Source of the DNA: Sphingomonas sp. PR090111-T3T-6A
GTDB lineage: Bacteria > Pseudomonadota > Alphaproteobacteria > Sphingomonadales > Sphingomonadaceae
Assembly (NCBI RefSeq): GCF_000383095.1
Contig: NZ_AORL01000010.1
Coordinates: forward strand, 1 to 64,000
DNA: 64,000 bases
Direction of reading: 5' to 3'
Positions within the stretch are counted from its first letter, which is position 1. Every line of letters begins with the position of its first letter. The notes under the pieces were generated by a model that was given only the letters and a program-made list of their open reading frames with translations, was not told where the DNA came from and made no database searches. A program made the position numbers and the translations under genes. Shown piece after piece: positions 1 through 8,360 of this stretch.

Positions 1-11
1 GTAGTCTGAAA

Positions 12-437
12 GTGCTGCTTCCGGGGGAGGTAGCGACTGCGCCGGTGGAGGCCGCCCGACGCGATGACGCGTTAGGTTGGGCGCAAGCGGAAGAGATGGG
101 AGCCGGCCGACGAATGTTCCTTCGCGTGGCCGAACGCTGGAGCCTCAGCGACCAGCAAGTCGCGGCTGTGCTGGGGCTCGCGGCGATGGAGGAGCTGGCG
201 CATTTCCGAGAGGACGCGATGCCGCTGAGCATCGATCTTCTGCTGCGGATCAGCTGCGTCATGTGTATCTACCAGGCGTTGAGCGATCTCTATCCAGACC
301 CGGAGTGTGCCGACGCTTGGATATGGACGCCCCTTTCGGTGCCGATGTTTGGAGGAGCTGCGCCGGTCAGACTTATGGCAAGCGGCCGGCTGTCTGATCT
401 GCGCCTGGTGCGGCAATATGTCGAAGCTCAGCTCTGA
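12..437 (+). CDS. Xre/MbcA/ParS-family antitoxin-like protein
   Basis: The protein (up to 141 aa) has the order seen in MbcA/ParS/Xre antitoxins. A short N-terminal helical region contains a helix-turn-helix-like segment (about residues 42-60). The C-terminal toxin-binding domain (DUF2384-like) shows LLLRISCVMCIYQAL, then ADAWIWTPLSVPMFGG, then a final SDLRLVRQYVEAQL helix. In known systems such proteins neutralise RES-domain or related toxins and autoregulate their operon. No RES-domain gene follows; the next gene, 73 bp downstream, is described separately. The reading frame stays open to the left edge, so GTG at 12 may not be the true start and the gene may be cut by the window. Third-position GC bias is weaker than in the core genes to the right. 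The family call is firm; the antitoxin role is inferred. Confidence 0.7.
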   Translation: MLLPGEVATAPVEAARRDDALGWAQAEEMGAGRRMFLRVAERWSLSDQQVAAVLGLAAMEELAHFREDAMPLSIDLLLRISCVMCIYQALSDLYPDPECADAWIWTPLSVPMFGGAAPVRLMASGRLSDLRLVRQYVEAQL

Positions 438-510
438 CCAGCTCGCTGACGACGGCGCCGGAAGGGTGTCGAGCGTTGGTTCCGTGACCTCGAAAATGGC
501 TGCGGAGTGA

Positions 511-909
511 GTGATGGTGCGGCCCGGGCCATTCGATCGAGCTGCGTTCGATCGCCAGCAACTGGGGATCGCTACACTCTATGACCTCGATCTTCTAGTG
601 GCAGCTTGGCAGTGGCCAGTTGCGCTGACCGAAAAGGTCTCGGGCTATTCGGCAGAGGCGCTCCGAGAAATGCGGCATCATCATAGGGCCGTGAGCGGGA
701 ACCTTATCGGGACGGTTCGCGAGATGAGGGCGCTGCATTACTGGCTATGGCTGAAGGGCGGCCCGGCACCCTTTGCCGAGTGGTGGCGGTGTGCGACACA
801 ATTCCAGGAGCCTATCGGAGAACGTATTCCTCTAGACGTCGTGAAAGAGGAAGGGCGTCGAGCGCTAAGGCCTCTTACGGCATATCTGGAAAGCTGGATC
901 ATGATGTAA
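511..909 (+). CDS. unknown protein, possible diverged MbcA/Xre-like partner
   Basis: The protein has 131-132 aa, starting at GTG 511 or ATG 514; the GGAG at 504-507 is closer to GTG 511. I do not recognise a named family. Its layout resembles the upstream MbcA/Xre-like protein: a helical segment with a WQWPVALTEKVSGYSAEALR stretch, then FAEWWRCATQFQEPIGERIP aligning with ADAW...PMFGG, then RRALRPLTAYLESW aligning with SDLRLVRQYVEAQL. That suggests a degenerate paralogue or a partner with the same fold, but this is inference from reading by eye. It has no RES, PIN or Fic motifs. The gene shares strand and probably transcript with the upstream gene. Codon use is less GC-biased than in the core genes, consistent with acquired DNA. 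Confidence 0.6.
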   Translation: MMVRPGPFDRAAFDRQQLGIATLYDLDLLVAAWQWPVALTEKVSGYSAEALREMRHHHRAVSGNLIGTVREMRALHYWLWLKGGPAPFAEWWRCATQFQEPIGERIPLDVVKEEGRRALRPLTAYLESWIMM

Positions 910-941
910 GCCACCTTGCTGAGGTGACTTGCAACAGTGGG

Positions 942-1238
942 TCAGTTGGCTCCATCTATGGGATGGATGAGGGCATGCAGAAAGGAAATCAGATCGGAAA
1001 GGTAGGGTGTGCTGGCACGATAAATTATCGTTCGGCTGCGCCGCTCAGAAGATACGACGCCGTTGTGACTCAAGACGGATAGATGGGTTGACATCGTGTT
1101 GCGCGGGACTCCGAGACGCTCCGCGATCTCGCCGGCTGCCAACCCTTCTGGCTCATGCTCCGCTAAGAGCTTGACTGCTGCAAACCTTGTGCTCTGCGCG
1201 AGCGCTTCTAGCGCTGCGACAGCCGCCTTATTGTCCAT
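942..1238 (-). CDS. ArsR-family winged-helix repressor, Cys-less
   Basis: This 98-aa protein is a compact winged helix-turn-helix regulator. ALEALAQSTRFAAVKLL forms the first helix pair, AAGEIAERLGVPRNTMSTHL is the helix-turn-helix (about residues 35-54), and VVSSERRSRTIIYRA is the beta wing. Arsenic-sensing ArsR proteins carry an ELCVC-type motif in the recognition region; this protein has no Cys at all, so it is not a classical thiol metal sensor. It faces the two-gene MbcA-like unit tail to tail (33-bp gap). Its upstream region carries three tandem heptamers (1275-1295) that could be its own operator. It probably belongs to the acquired segment beside the tRNA-Arg. Confidence 0.8.
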   Translation of the reverse strand: MDNKAAVAALEALAQSTRFAAVKLLAEHEPEGLAAGEIAERLGVPRNTMSTHLSVLSHNGVVSSERRSRTIIYRASTPYLSDLISFLHALIHPIDGAN

Positions 1239-1274
1239 TGCTCAAGCCTCGGCCGAATCGAGATTGATGTTCCG

Positions 1275-1295
1275 TGTCCACTGTTCACTGTCCAC
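1275..1295. repeat. three tandem heptamers upstream of the ArsR gene
   Basis: TGTCCAC, TGTTCAC and TGTCCAC lie head to tail with no spacer (GTGGACA, GTGAACA, GTGGACA on the other strand), 37 to 57 bp upstream of the ArsR-type start codon. The array is between that gene and the 3' end of tRNA-Arg. It could be an operator, or arm-type or excisionase sites of an integrated element. Function is inferred only from position. Confidence 0.5.
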
Positions 1296-1461
1296 ATTCC
1301 TTGGTCTGCGGACAACTGGGCTGACCTCACCCAAGCTAGCGAGGCGCCCGCCGGACAATGGCGATTGGGTGGGCCTTGGTTCACCGTACACGACCAAAAG
1401 TTCAACGTTAGCGATCATCCGGCTCATTCTTGCTGACCGCGATCACATAATACCGATTATA

Positions 1462-1538
1462 TGGCGCGCCCGGCAGGGTTCGAACCTGCGACCACAAGCT
1501 TAGAAGGCTAGTGCTCTATCCAGCTGAGCTACGGGCGC
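1462..1538 (-). tRNA. tRNA-Arg (anticodon UCU)
   Basis: The minus strand folds into a full 77-nt cloverleaf. Acceptor GCGCCCG pairs with CGGGCGC, the D stem is GCTC/GAGC, the anticodon loop is CTTCTAA with TCT at positions 34-36, and the T arm is GCAGG, TTCGAAC, CCTGC. The 3' CCA is encoded. One anticodon-stem pair (28-42) is a T-T mismatch. It would read AGA codons. The 3' end faces the accessory genes at 1-1238, the usual orientation for an attachment site of a tRNA-targeting integrase. Confidence 0.95.
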
Positions 1539-1634
1539 CCGTCCGTCGCCTTAGCCCGGATTGCGCGGGCTGGAAACCGCGATACTGTGCCCGGCCATGA
1601 CGTATGCGCAACAACAGCTTCACCCGGCCACGCG

Positions 1635-2378
1635 ATGAACGGTCCCGCCAACATCCAGCCGGTCGAGGCCGGTGCGCTCCACGGGCGCCCGATGCGCTAT
1701 TACGACTTCACCATGGCGGCGTTCGTCACCATCCTGCTGCTCTCCAACGTGATCGGCGCGGGGAAGGTCGCGAAAGTGGACCTGCCGGTGATCGGAGAGT
1801 GGCCCTTCGGCGGCGGCATCCTCTTCTTCCCGGTCGGCTACATCCTCGGCGATGTGCTGACCGAGGTTTACGGCTATGCCCGCGCCCGGCGCTGCGTGTG
1901 GGCGGGGTTCGGCGCGGTGCTGTTCATGGCGTTCATGTCGTGGGTGGTGGTGTCGCTGCCGCCCGCGCACGACTGGACGGGGCAGGCGGCCTACGAGCAG
2001 GTGTTCGGGCAGGTGCCGCGCATCGTTTTCGCCTCGGTCGCGGCCTTCTGGGCGGGGGAGTTCGTCAATTCCTACGTCATGGCCAAGATGAAGATCCTCA
2101 CCCGCGGCAGGCATCTGTGGACGCGCACCATCGGCTCGACGGTGTGCGGGCAGGCCGTGGACAGCCTCGTCTTCTATCCGCTGGCCTTCCTCGGCGCGCC
2201 GAACTGGACGCCGGCGCTGGTGCTGAAGGTGCTTGTCACCAACTGGGCGCTCAAGGTGTCGTGGGAGGTGATCCTGACGCCCGCCACCTATGCGGTGATC
2301 GGCTTCCTCAAGCGGAAGGAAGGCGTCGACGTGTTCGACGAGCACACCAACTTCACGCCCTTCCGCACCGCGCTCTGA
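1635..2378 (+). CDS. yhhQ: queuosine precursor transporter, YhhQ/VUT family
   Basis: Predicted inner-membrane protein of 247 aa with about six hydrophobic segments. Family features are the early RYYDFTMAAFVTILLLSNVI helix, the FFPVGYILGDVLTEVYGYARAR segment with conserved acidic residues, and the AFWAGEFVNSYVMAKMKI and STVCGQAVDSLVFYPLAFLG helices. YhhQ proteins (former DUF165) import preQ0/preQ1 for queuosine synthesis. The frame is open up to GTG 1587, but ATG 1635 gives the usual family length; ATG 1692, immediately before RYYDF, is an alternative. It stands alone between the tRNA-Arg and parC. Confidence 0.88.
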   Translation: MNGPANIQPVEAGALHGRPMRYYDFTMAAFVTILLLSNVIGAGKVAKVDLPVIGEWPFGGGILFFPVGYILGDVLTEVYGYARARRCVWAGFGAVLFMAFMSWVVVSLPPAHDWTGQAAYEQVFGQVPRIVFASVAAFWAGEFVNSYVMAKMKILTRGRHLWTRTIGSTVCGQAVDSLVFYPLAFLGAPNWTPALVLKVLVTNWALKVSWEVILTPATYAVIGFLKRKEGVDVFDEHTNFTPFRTAL

Positions 2379-2440
2379 GCGAGAACATAACGGGACGCAG
2401 GCGCTTCCCAAGCGCGGGGGGCGCCTGCTAACCAGAGGCC

Positions 2441-4759
2441 ATGGCCTCGACCGACACCCTCGAACCCGAACCCTTCACCGATGCGCCCTTCGACGAGGCG
2501 CTGTCGCAGCGCTACCTTGTCTATGCGCTCTCCACGATCACGGCGCGATCGCTGCCGGATGTGCGCGACGGGCTGAAGCCGGTGCATCGCCGGCTGCTCT
2601 GGGCGATGCGGTTGCTCAGGCTCGATCCGGCGGCGGCCTACAAGAAGTGCGCGCGCGTCGTCGGCGACACGATCGGCAAGTACCACCCGCATGGCGACCA
2701 GTCGGTCTATGATGCGATGGTCCGCCTCGCGCAGACCTTCTCGCTGCGCTACCCGCTGGTCGACGGGCAGGGCAATTTCGGCAATGTCGACGGCGATAAC
2801 GCCGCCGCCTACCGATACACCGAGGCCCGCCTGACCGCGACCGCCGTGGACCTGATGTCGGGGCTCGACGAGGGCACGGTCGGCTTCAAGCCCACTTACA
2901 ATGGCGAGGAAGAGGAGCCGGAGGTCTTCCCCGGCCTCTTCCCGAACCTGCTGGCCAATGGCGCGGCCGGCATCGCGGTCGGCATGGCGACCTCGATCCC
3001 GCCGCACAACGCGGCCGAGCTGATCGACGCCGCCGTCCATCTGATCGAGAACCCCAACGCGCCGACCGCCGATCTCCTCCAATATGTGCAGGGGCCGGAC
3101 TTCCCGACGGGCGGCATCGTGGCAGACGGCCCGGCGGCGATCCGCGAGGCCTATGAGACGGGCCGCGGCGCCTTCCGCACCCGCGCGCGCTTCGCCGAGC
3201 CGGAGAAGCTCTCGGGCGGCACCTGGCAGCTCGTCATCACCGAGATTCCCTATCAGGTGCAGAAGGCCAAGCTGATCGAGCAGATCGCCAGCCTCATCAC
3301 CGAGAAGAAGCTCCCGATCCTCGCCGACGTCCGCGACGAATCGGACGAGCAGATCCGCATCGTGCTCGAACCGCGCAGTCGCACGGTGGATGTCGAGACG
3401 CTCAAGGACAGCCTCTACCGGCTGACCGATCTCGAAGTGCGCGTGCCGCTCAACCTCAACGTGCTGGACGCGACGCGCACCCCGCGCGTGATGTCGTTGG
3501 CCGAGGCGCTGTCGGCCTATGTCGCGCACCAGATAGAGGTGCTGGTCAATCGCTCGAAGCATCGTCTTGCCAAGATCGACGATCGCATCGAGCTGCTCGA
3601 CGGCTTCCTGATCGCCTATCTCAATCTCGACCGCGTGATCGAGATCATCCGCACCGAGGACGAGCCCAAGCCCGTGATGATGGCCGAGTTCGGCCTCACC
3701 GACCGACAGGCGGAAGCCATCCTCAACATGCGCCTGCGCTCGCTGCGTCGCCTCGAAGAGATGGAGATCAAGAAGGAGCGCGACGCCCTCGCCAGGGAGC
3801 GCGAGACGCTGGCGGCGCTGCTCGAAAGCCCGGCTCGTCAGCGCACGCGGCTCAAGAAGGATCTCGCCAAGCTGCGCGAGCGCTATGCGCCGGAAACGCC
3901 GCTCGGCGTGCGCCGCACGACAGTGGCCGAGGCTGGCCCCGCGCGCGAAATCCCGCTGGAGGCGATGATCGATCGCGAGCCGATCACCGTCATTCTCTCG
4001 CAGCGCGGCTGGATTCGCGCGATGGCGGGGCACCGCGACCTTGCGGCCGCCGATACGCTCAAGTTCAAGGAAGGCGACGGCCCGCTCTTCGCCTTCCACG
4101 CCTACACCACCGACCGGCTGCTGCTGGCGGCGGCGAACGGGCGCGTCTTCACGCTGGCGGCGGACAAGCTGCCGGGCGGGCGCGGCTTCGGCGAGCCGGT
4201 GCGCCTGATGGTCGATCTGGAGGGCGAGGGCGCGCCGGTGGCGCTGATGCCGGTGGCGCGCGGGAGCGACGCGCAGGTGCTGGTCGCCTCGTCCGACGGA
4301 CGCGGTTTCCTCGCCAAGGTGGCCGACATCGTCGCCGAGACGCGCAAGGGCAAGCAGGTGCTGAACCTGCGCCCCGGCGCGGAGATGCGGCTGTTCCGGC
4401 CCGTCGTGGCGGGCGCGGATTATGTCGCGGTGGTGGGCGACAACCGCAAGATGGTGGTCTTCCCGATCCGCGAGCTGCCGGAGATGGCGCGCGGTTCGGG
4501 CGTGCAGCTCCAGCGCTATCGCGACGGTGGATTGTCGGACGCGATGGCGATCGTCTTCGCGGGCGGCATCAGCTGGGCGATGGGCGGCGAGACCGGCCGT
4601 GTCCGCACGGAGTCGGACCTGACCCCATGGCGCACCGCGCGCGGGGCGGGCGGGCGCATGGCGCCGCTGGGCTTCCCGCGCGACAATCGCTTCGGGCAGG
4701 TGACCCCACCGCCTCCGCCGGCCGTAACCGAAGAAGAAATCAGCGAAAGCAAAGATTAA
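2441..4759 (+). CDS. parC: DNA topoisomerase IV subunit A
   Basis: This is the 772-aa ParC/GyrA-family breakage-reunion subunit that, with ParE, decatenates replicated chromosomes. The N-terminal winged-helix/tower region is intact ([20 protein letters not shown]). The catalytic Tyr is in YRYTEARL (Tyr126), beside the [15 protein letters not shown] loop. The C-terminal beta-pinwheel is short, as in ParC. The chain ends in a proline and acidic tail. ParC rather than GyrA is chosen from the length, the short C-terminal domain and the absence of a GyrA box. The quinolone region reads [14 protein letters not shown], with Gln87 and Asp91 at the sites equivalent to E. coli Ser80 and Glu84. Start is ATG 2441. 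Confidence 0.95.
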   Translation: MASTDTLEPEPFTDAPFDEALSQRYLVYALSTITARSLPDVRDGLKPVHRRLLWAMRLLRLDPAAAYKKCARVVGDTIGKYHPHGDQSVYDAMVRLAQTFSLRYPLVDGQGNFGNVDGDNAAAYRYTEARLTATAVDLMSGLDEGTVGFKPTYNGEEEEPEVFPGLFPNLLANGAAGIAVGMATSIPPHNAAELIDAAVHLIENPNAPTADLLQYVQGPDFPTGGIVADGPAAIREAYETGRGAFRTRARFAEPEKLSGGTWQLVITEIPYQVQKAKLIEQIASLITEKKLPILADVRDESDEQIRIVLEPRSRTVDVETLKDSLYRLTDLEVRVPLNLNVLDATRTPRVMSLAEALSAYVAHQIEVLVNRSKHRLAKIDDRIELLDGFLIAYLNLDRVIEIIRTEDEPKPVMMAEFGLTDRQAEAILNMRLRSLRRLEEMEIKKERDALARERETLAALLESPARQRTRLKKDLAKLRERYAPETPLGVRRTTVAEAGPAREIPLEAMIDREPITVILSQRGWIRAMAGHRDLAAADTLKFKEGDGPLFAFHAYTTDRLLLAAANGRVFTLAADKLPGGRGFGEPVRLMVDLEGEGAPVALMPVARGSDAQVLVASSDGRGFLAKVADIVAETRKGKQVLNLRPGAEMRLFRPVVAGADYVAVVGDNRKMVVFPIRELPEMARGSGVQLQRYRDGGLSDAMAIVFAGGISWAMGGETGRVRTESDLTPWRTARGAGGRMAPLGFPRDNRFGQVTPPPPPAVTEEEISESKD

Positions 4760-4784
4760 CCCGATCGATGTACGCCTCTTGGCC

Positions 4785-6566
4785 ATGCGTATGGCCGAGG
4801 CTAGTCGGGAAAGCGAAACGCCGCCTGTGGAGAGGGCGGCGCGAGGCGCCTTGCGGCCTGTGCCGGAGACTGCCCAGCCCGCCGACATATCGCCCGAGGC
4901 CTGGGCCCACGCGATACGCGTGCGCGAGTCCTATCTGGAGGCGCTGCCGATCGCGGCGGCCATGGTTTCGGCGCTGCCCTCCGGACAGTTCGAGCTGGGC
5001 ATCTGCAACGAGCGGTATCAGCAGCTCGATTCGTCGCGCCCGTCGAGCCAGCCGCTGCCGGTGATCGCCTGTCAGGATATCCTGCGCGGCCTGAAGACCT
5101 TTTTCCAGGGCGGCGGCGTGGAGCCGACTCGATTCGAATGGCGCGACGGCGATGCCGTCTCGGGCCGCCATTTCCACGTCAACATCGCGCCGCTGATCCG
5201 GATCACGGGCAGCCCGCCCCGCTGCCTGCTGACGCTGGTCGACCGCACCACCGAGATCGAGAACGCCCGCTCGCTGCGTGCCGAACTGCTGCACGACAGC
5301 CTGACGGGCCTTCCCAACCGCAGCGCCTTCGCGGAAGCCGTGGACGACGTGATGACCGAGGGCGCGGGCGCCAGCTACGCCGTGCTGCTGGTCGATCTGT
5401 CGCGCTTCAGCCGCATCAACGAGAGCCTGGGCGGCGTCGCGGGCGACGAGGTCATCATCACGGTCGCGCGGCGGCTGATCTCGACGCTGCGCGCCGGCGA
5501 TCTGCTCGCGCGTATCGGCGGGGACGAGTTCGGCATCCTGCTGCGGCTCAGCCACGGGCCGGACGACGCGCCGGCGGCGGCGCGGCGGATTCAGGCGGTG
5601 CTCTCCACGCCCTTCCGGCTGGCCCGCTTCGAGGTGGGCCTCGAATGCGCGATTGGCTGCGCGCTGGTGGGCGAGGAGCAGACCAGCGGCGAGGAGCTGG
5701 TGCGCAACGCCCAGTTCGCGCTGAAGCGCGCCAAGTCGACCGGGCGCGTCGAGGTCCATCATCCCGGCGAGGCGGCCTGCGCGCGCTACAAGCTCGATCT
5801 GGAGACGGAGCTGCGCCGGGCCATCGATCAGGGCGACTTGCGGCTGGCCTATCAGCCGATCATCGATCTGGGGGCCAACAGGATCACCGGCTTCGAGGCG
5901 CTGTCGCGCTGGAAGCATCCGACGCGCGGGCCGATCGATCCGGGCGAGTTCATCCCCGTGGCCGAGGAAGCGGGGCTGATCGTGCCGCTCGGCCGCTGGG
6001 CGCTCGACAGTGCGCTCTCGACGCTGGCGGCGTGGGACAAGGATGCCGGCGGCCCGGTGCCTTTGTCGATGAGCGTCAACGTCTCGGCCATCCAGCTCGC
6101 GCGGGACGACGTGCCGGGCATGATCGCCGCCGCGCTCGCCACCCATGGCATTGCGGGCGAGCGGCTGACCATCGAGCTGACCGAAAGCGCCATCGTGCAG
6201 GACCCGGATCGCGCCACCCGCGCGCTTCAGGCGTTGCGGGGCCTCAACGTCCGCGTCGCGATGGACGATTTCGGCACCGGCTATTCGAGCCTGAGCTATC
6301 TGCGCCGTTTGCCGATCGACAATCTGAAGATCGACCGCAGCTTCGTCTCGGGCATGCTGGCCGATCGCGACAAGGTAGCGATCGTGCGCGCCGTGCTCAG
6401 CCTGGCCGACGCGCTCGGCATGACGACGACCGCCGAGGGCATCGAGACGATCGAGCTGTCGCAGACGCTCGCCGCACTCGGGTGCAGCCACGGGCAGGGC
6501 TATTTCTACTCGATGCCGCTGCCGGCCGAAGAGGCCGCCGCTTATTGGCGCAGCCGGCTCGGCTGA
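4785..6566 (+). CDS. GGDEF-EAL protein (c-di-GMP cyclase/phosphodiesterase)
   Basis: Cytoplasmic c-di-GMP turnover protein of about 593 aa. An N-terminal region without transmembrane segments looks PAS-like (about residues 40-165). A GGDEF domain follows, with HDSLTGLPNR and RIGGDEFGILL. An RxxD inhibitory site (RAGD) lies five residues before GGDEF. The C-terminal EAL domain has ITGFEALSRWKHP, SMSVNVSAIQL, AMDDFGTGYSSLSYLRRLP, LKIDRSFV and TTAEGIET. Both active sites look intact, so it may be bifunctional or switch direction with its input. TTG 4779 and ATG 4791 are alternative starts. It meets the cca gene tail to tail with almost no gap. Confidence 0.93.
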   Translation: MRMAEASRESETPPVERAARGALRPVPETAQPADISPEAWAHAIRVRESYLEALPIAAAMVSALPSGQFELGICNERYQQLDSSRPSSQPLPVIACQDILRGLKTFFQGGGVEPTRFEWRDGDAVSGRHFHVNIAPLIRITGSPPRCLLTLVDRTTEIENARSLRAELLHDSLTGLPNRSAFAEAVDDVMTEGAGASYAVLLVDLSRFSRINESLGGVAGDEVIITVARRLISTLRAGDLLARIGGDEFGILLRLSHGPDDAPAAARRIQAVLSTPFRLARFEVGLECAIGCALVGEEQTSGEELVRNAQFALKRAKSTGRVEVHHPGEAACARYKLDLETELRRAIDQGDLRLAYQPIIDLGANRITGFEALSRWKHPTRGPIDPGEFIPVAEEAGLIVPLGRWALDSALSTLAAWDKDAGGPVPLSMSVNVSAIQLARDDVPGMIAAALATHGIAGERLTIELTESAIVQDPDRATRALQALRGLNVRVAMDDFGTGYSSLSYLRRLPIDNLKIDRSFVSGMLADRDKVAIVRAVLSLADALGMTTTAEGIETIELSQTLAALGCSHGQGYFYSMPLPAEEAAAYWRSRLG

Positions 6567-6567
6567 T

Positions 6568-7776
6568 CTAGCCGGCTTTTCCCGCCACCGCCGCCACCGC
6601 CTCGCGCGCATAACCGTCGACGGTGGGCTTGTCGGGGAAGCCTTCCTGAACCCAGCGCTGCTCAATCGCGCGGAGCGTCGTCGCGACTGCAGGGCCGGCC
6701 GTCAGCCCCATGGCGATGAGATCGCCGCCGGACAGCGGGAAGGGTGGGCGTTGCCAATGCTCGATCCTGCGCGCAGCCTCCGGCTGGCCGGCAAGCAGCA
6801 GCCGATCGACGGCGGACTCCGCGCCGATCGCATAGGCCTGGCGCTCGGCCGCCGTCGTTCCGTCGGGCTCGGCCGCCAGCACGAGCCGCTTGCGCTCCAG
6901 CTTGGAGAGGCGCAGCCGCGCTGCCACCTGCTCGGCGACGTCGGGGTCGGCGGGCAGCAGCGCGGCGAGGCGGCGCAGGCCGTCGGGCGCGATGCCGGCG
7001 GCGCGCTCGGCCGCGAGCAGGGCCGCGAGCCGGGCGGTGTCGGTGATCTCGGGGACGACGGGCGCGAACAGGCTGCCTTCCAGCATCGCCTCCACGGTCG
7101 CCAGAGGATCGGCGACCGCCAGCAGCTTGATGAGTTCCGCGGCGATCCGTTCGCGGGAGAGCGCCATCAGATCCTTCGCGCGCGCCACGCAGGCGGCGTA
7201 GGATGGGCCGTCCGGCGCGCCCTTGCCGTAGCGGGCGTGGAAGCGGAAGAAGCGGAGGATGCGCAGGTGATCCTCGGCGATGCGCTGCGCCGGTTCGCCG
7301 ATGAAGCGCACGCGGCCTTCGGCGAGATCGTCGAGCCCGCCGAAATAATCATGCACCTCGCCGGTCAGCGGATCGGCGGAGAGCGCGTTGATCGTGAAGT
7401 CGCGCCGGGCAGCGTCCTCCTGCCAGTCCTCGGTGAAGGCGACGGTGGCGTGGCGCCCGTCGGTCGCGACATCACGGCGGAGCGTCGTCACCTCGAAGGA
7501 CTTGCCGCCCACCACCACACCGATCGTGCCGTGCGCGATGCCGGAGGCCGAACTCCAGGTATTGAGGCCTGCGGCCTGCGCCCGGCGCTCCACCTCCTGC
7601 GGCGCGAGGCGGGTGGCGACATCGATGTCCTGCGGCGTCTGCCCCAGCAGCGTGTCGCGCACCCAGCCGCCGATATAGCGCGTGGTGCCGCCGACGCCGT
7701 CGAGTGCTTCGATCAGGCGCTCGAGCGCATGCGGATCGGCAACGGGGGGAGGGACAGGGACGGTGCGTGCGGTCAT
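6568..7776 (-). CDS. cca: CCA tRNA nucleotidyltransferase
   Basis: A 402-aa class II nucleotidyltransferase that adds or repairs the 3' CCA of tRNAs. Visible motifs are RYIGGWVRDTLLGQTPQDID (nucleotide-binding head with the catalytic D-x-D), a DFTINALSADPLTGEVHDYF segment, and ERIAAELIKLL in the neck. ATG 7776 overlaps the stop of the upstream Nudix gene by ATGA, indicating translational coupling. The frame stays open far upstream, but that part lies over the Nudix gene and is not real. It is the last gene of the DUF1285-Nudix-cca unit. The function is basic housekeeping, although the tRNA genes in this window encode their CCA. Confidence 0.93.
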   Translation of the reverse strand: MTARTVPVPPPVADPHALERLIEALDGVGGTTRYIGGWVRDTLLGQTPQDIDVATRLAPQEVERRAQAAGLNTWSSASGIAHGTIGVVVGGKSFEVTTLRRDVATDGRHATVAFTEDWQEDAARRDFTINALSADPLTGEVHDYFGGLDDLAEGRVRFIGEPAQRIAEDHLRILRFFRFHARYGKGAPDGPSYAACVARAKDLMALSRERIAAELIKLLAVADPLATVEAMLEGSLFAPVVPEITDTARLAALLAAERAAGIAPDGLRRLAALLPADPDVAEQVAARLRLSKLERKRLVLAAEPDGTTAAERQAYAIGAESAVDRLLLAGQPEAARRIEHWQRPPFPLSGGDLIAMGLTAGPAVATTLRAIEQRWVQEGFPDKPTVDGYAREAVAAVAGKAG

Positions 7777-8360
7777 GCGCCGATCCGCCGGCTGAGATTG
7801 ACGATCATCGCCGCCGTCGCGCCCCATATCCGGCGGTCCTGCCACATGATTTCGTAGAAGCGGCGCATCGATCCCCGGAATTCGGCTTCGGCCTGTATCT
7901 GGTTGGCGGGGTCGAGCACATGAGCGAGCGGCACCTCGAAGATGTCCGCCACCTCGAACTCGAGCGGCACGAGCGGCAGGTCGGGCGGCACCACCGCGAC
8001 GACCGGCACGATCGAGAAATTCGTGATGGTGCGATAGGGCGCGTCGCAGCCGATCACCGAGACGAGATCGCGCGGCATCCCGATCTCTTCGCAGGCCTCG
8101 CGGAGCGCGGTGTCGACCGGGCCGGTGTCGGTCGGGTCGGCGCGGCCGCCGGCGAAGGCGATCTGCCCCGGATGCTTGCGCAGCGCCTCGTTGCGCCTCG
8201 TCAGCAGCAGGCCCGGCTCCGGCCGGTCGGTGATCGCGACCAGCACGGCGGCCGGAACGGGCACGTCGCCCGCCAGCGCATGATCCGCATCGCCCGCCAG
8301 CGGCGCCGGAATGTGGGCGCTGGCGTGGAAGCGGGCACGGATGGCATCGACCGCCCTCAC
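7773..8360 (-). CDS. Nudix hydrolase, CoA pyrophosphatase-like
   Basis: Protein of 195 aa carrying the Nudix box in the CoA-pyrophosphatase form: GGRADPTD, then TALREACEEIGM (about residues 72-97), preceded by LLLTRRNEALRKHPGQIAFA. This matches the NudL/YeaB group, which hydrolyses CoA and related coenzymes to a phosphopantetheine and a nucleotide. GTG 8360 is chosen because GTGA overlaps the stop of the DUF1285 gene; its own stop overlaps the cca start through ATGA. The three genes therefore form one tightly coupled unit. The exact substrate is inferred from family. Confidence 0.85.
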   Translation of the reverse strand: MRAVDAIRARFHASAHIPAPLAGDADHALAGDVPVPAAVLVAITDRPEPGLLLTRRNEALRKHPGQIAFAGGRADPTDTGPVDTALREACEEIGMPRDLVSVIGCDAPYRTITNFSIVPVVAVVPPDLPLVPLEFEVADIFEVPLAHVLDPANQIQAEAEFRGSMRRFYEIMWQDRRIWGATAAMIVNLSRRIGA

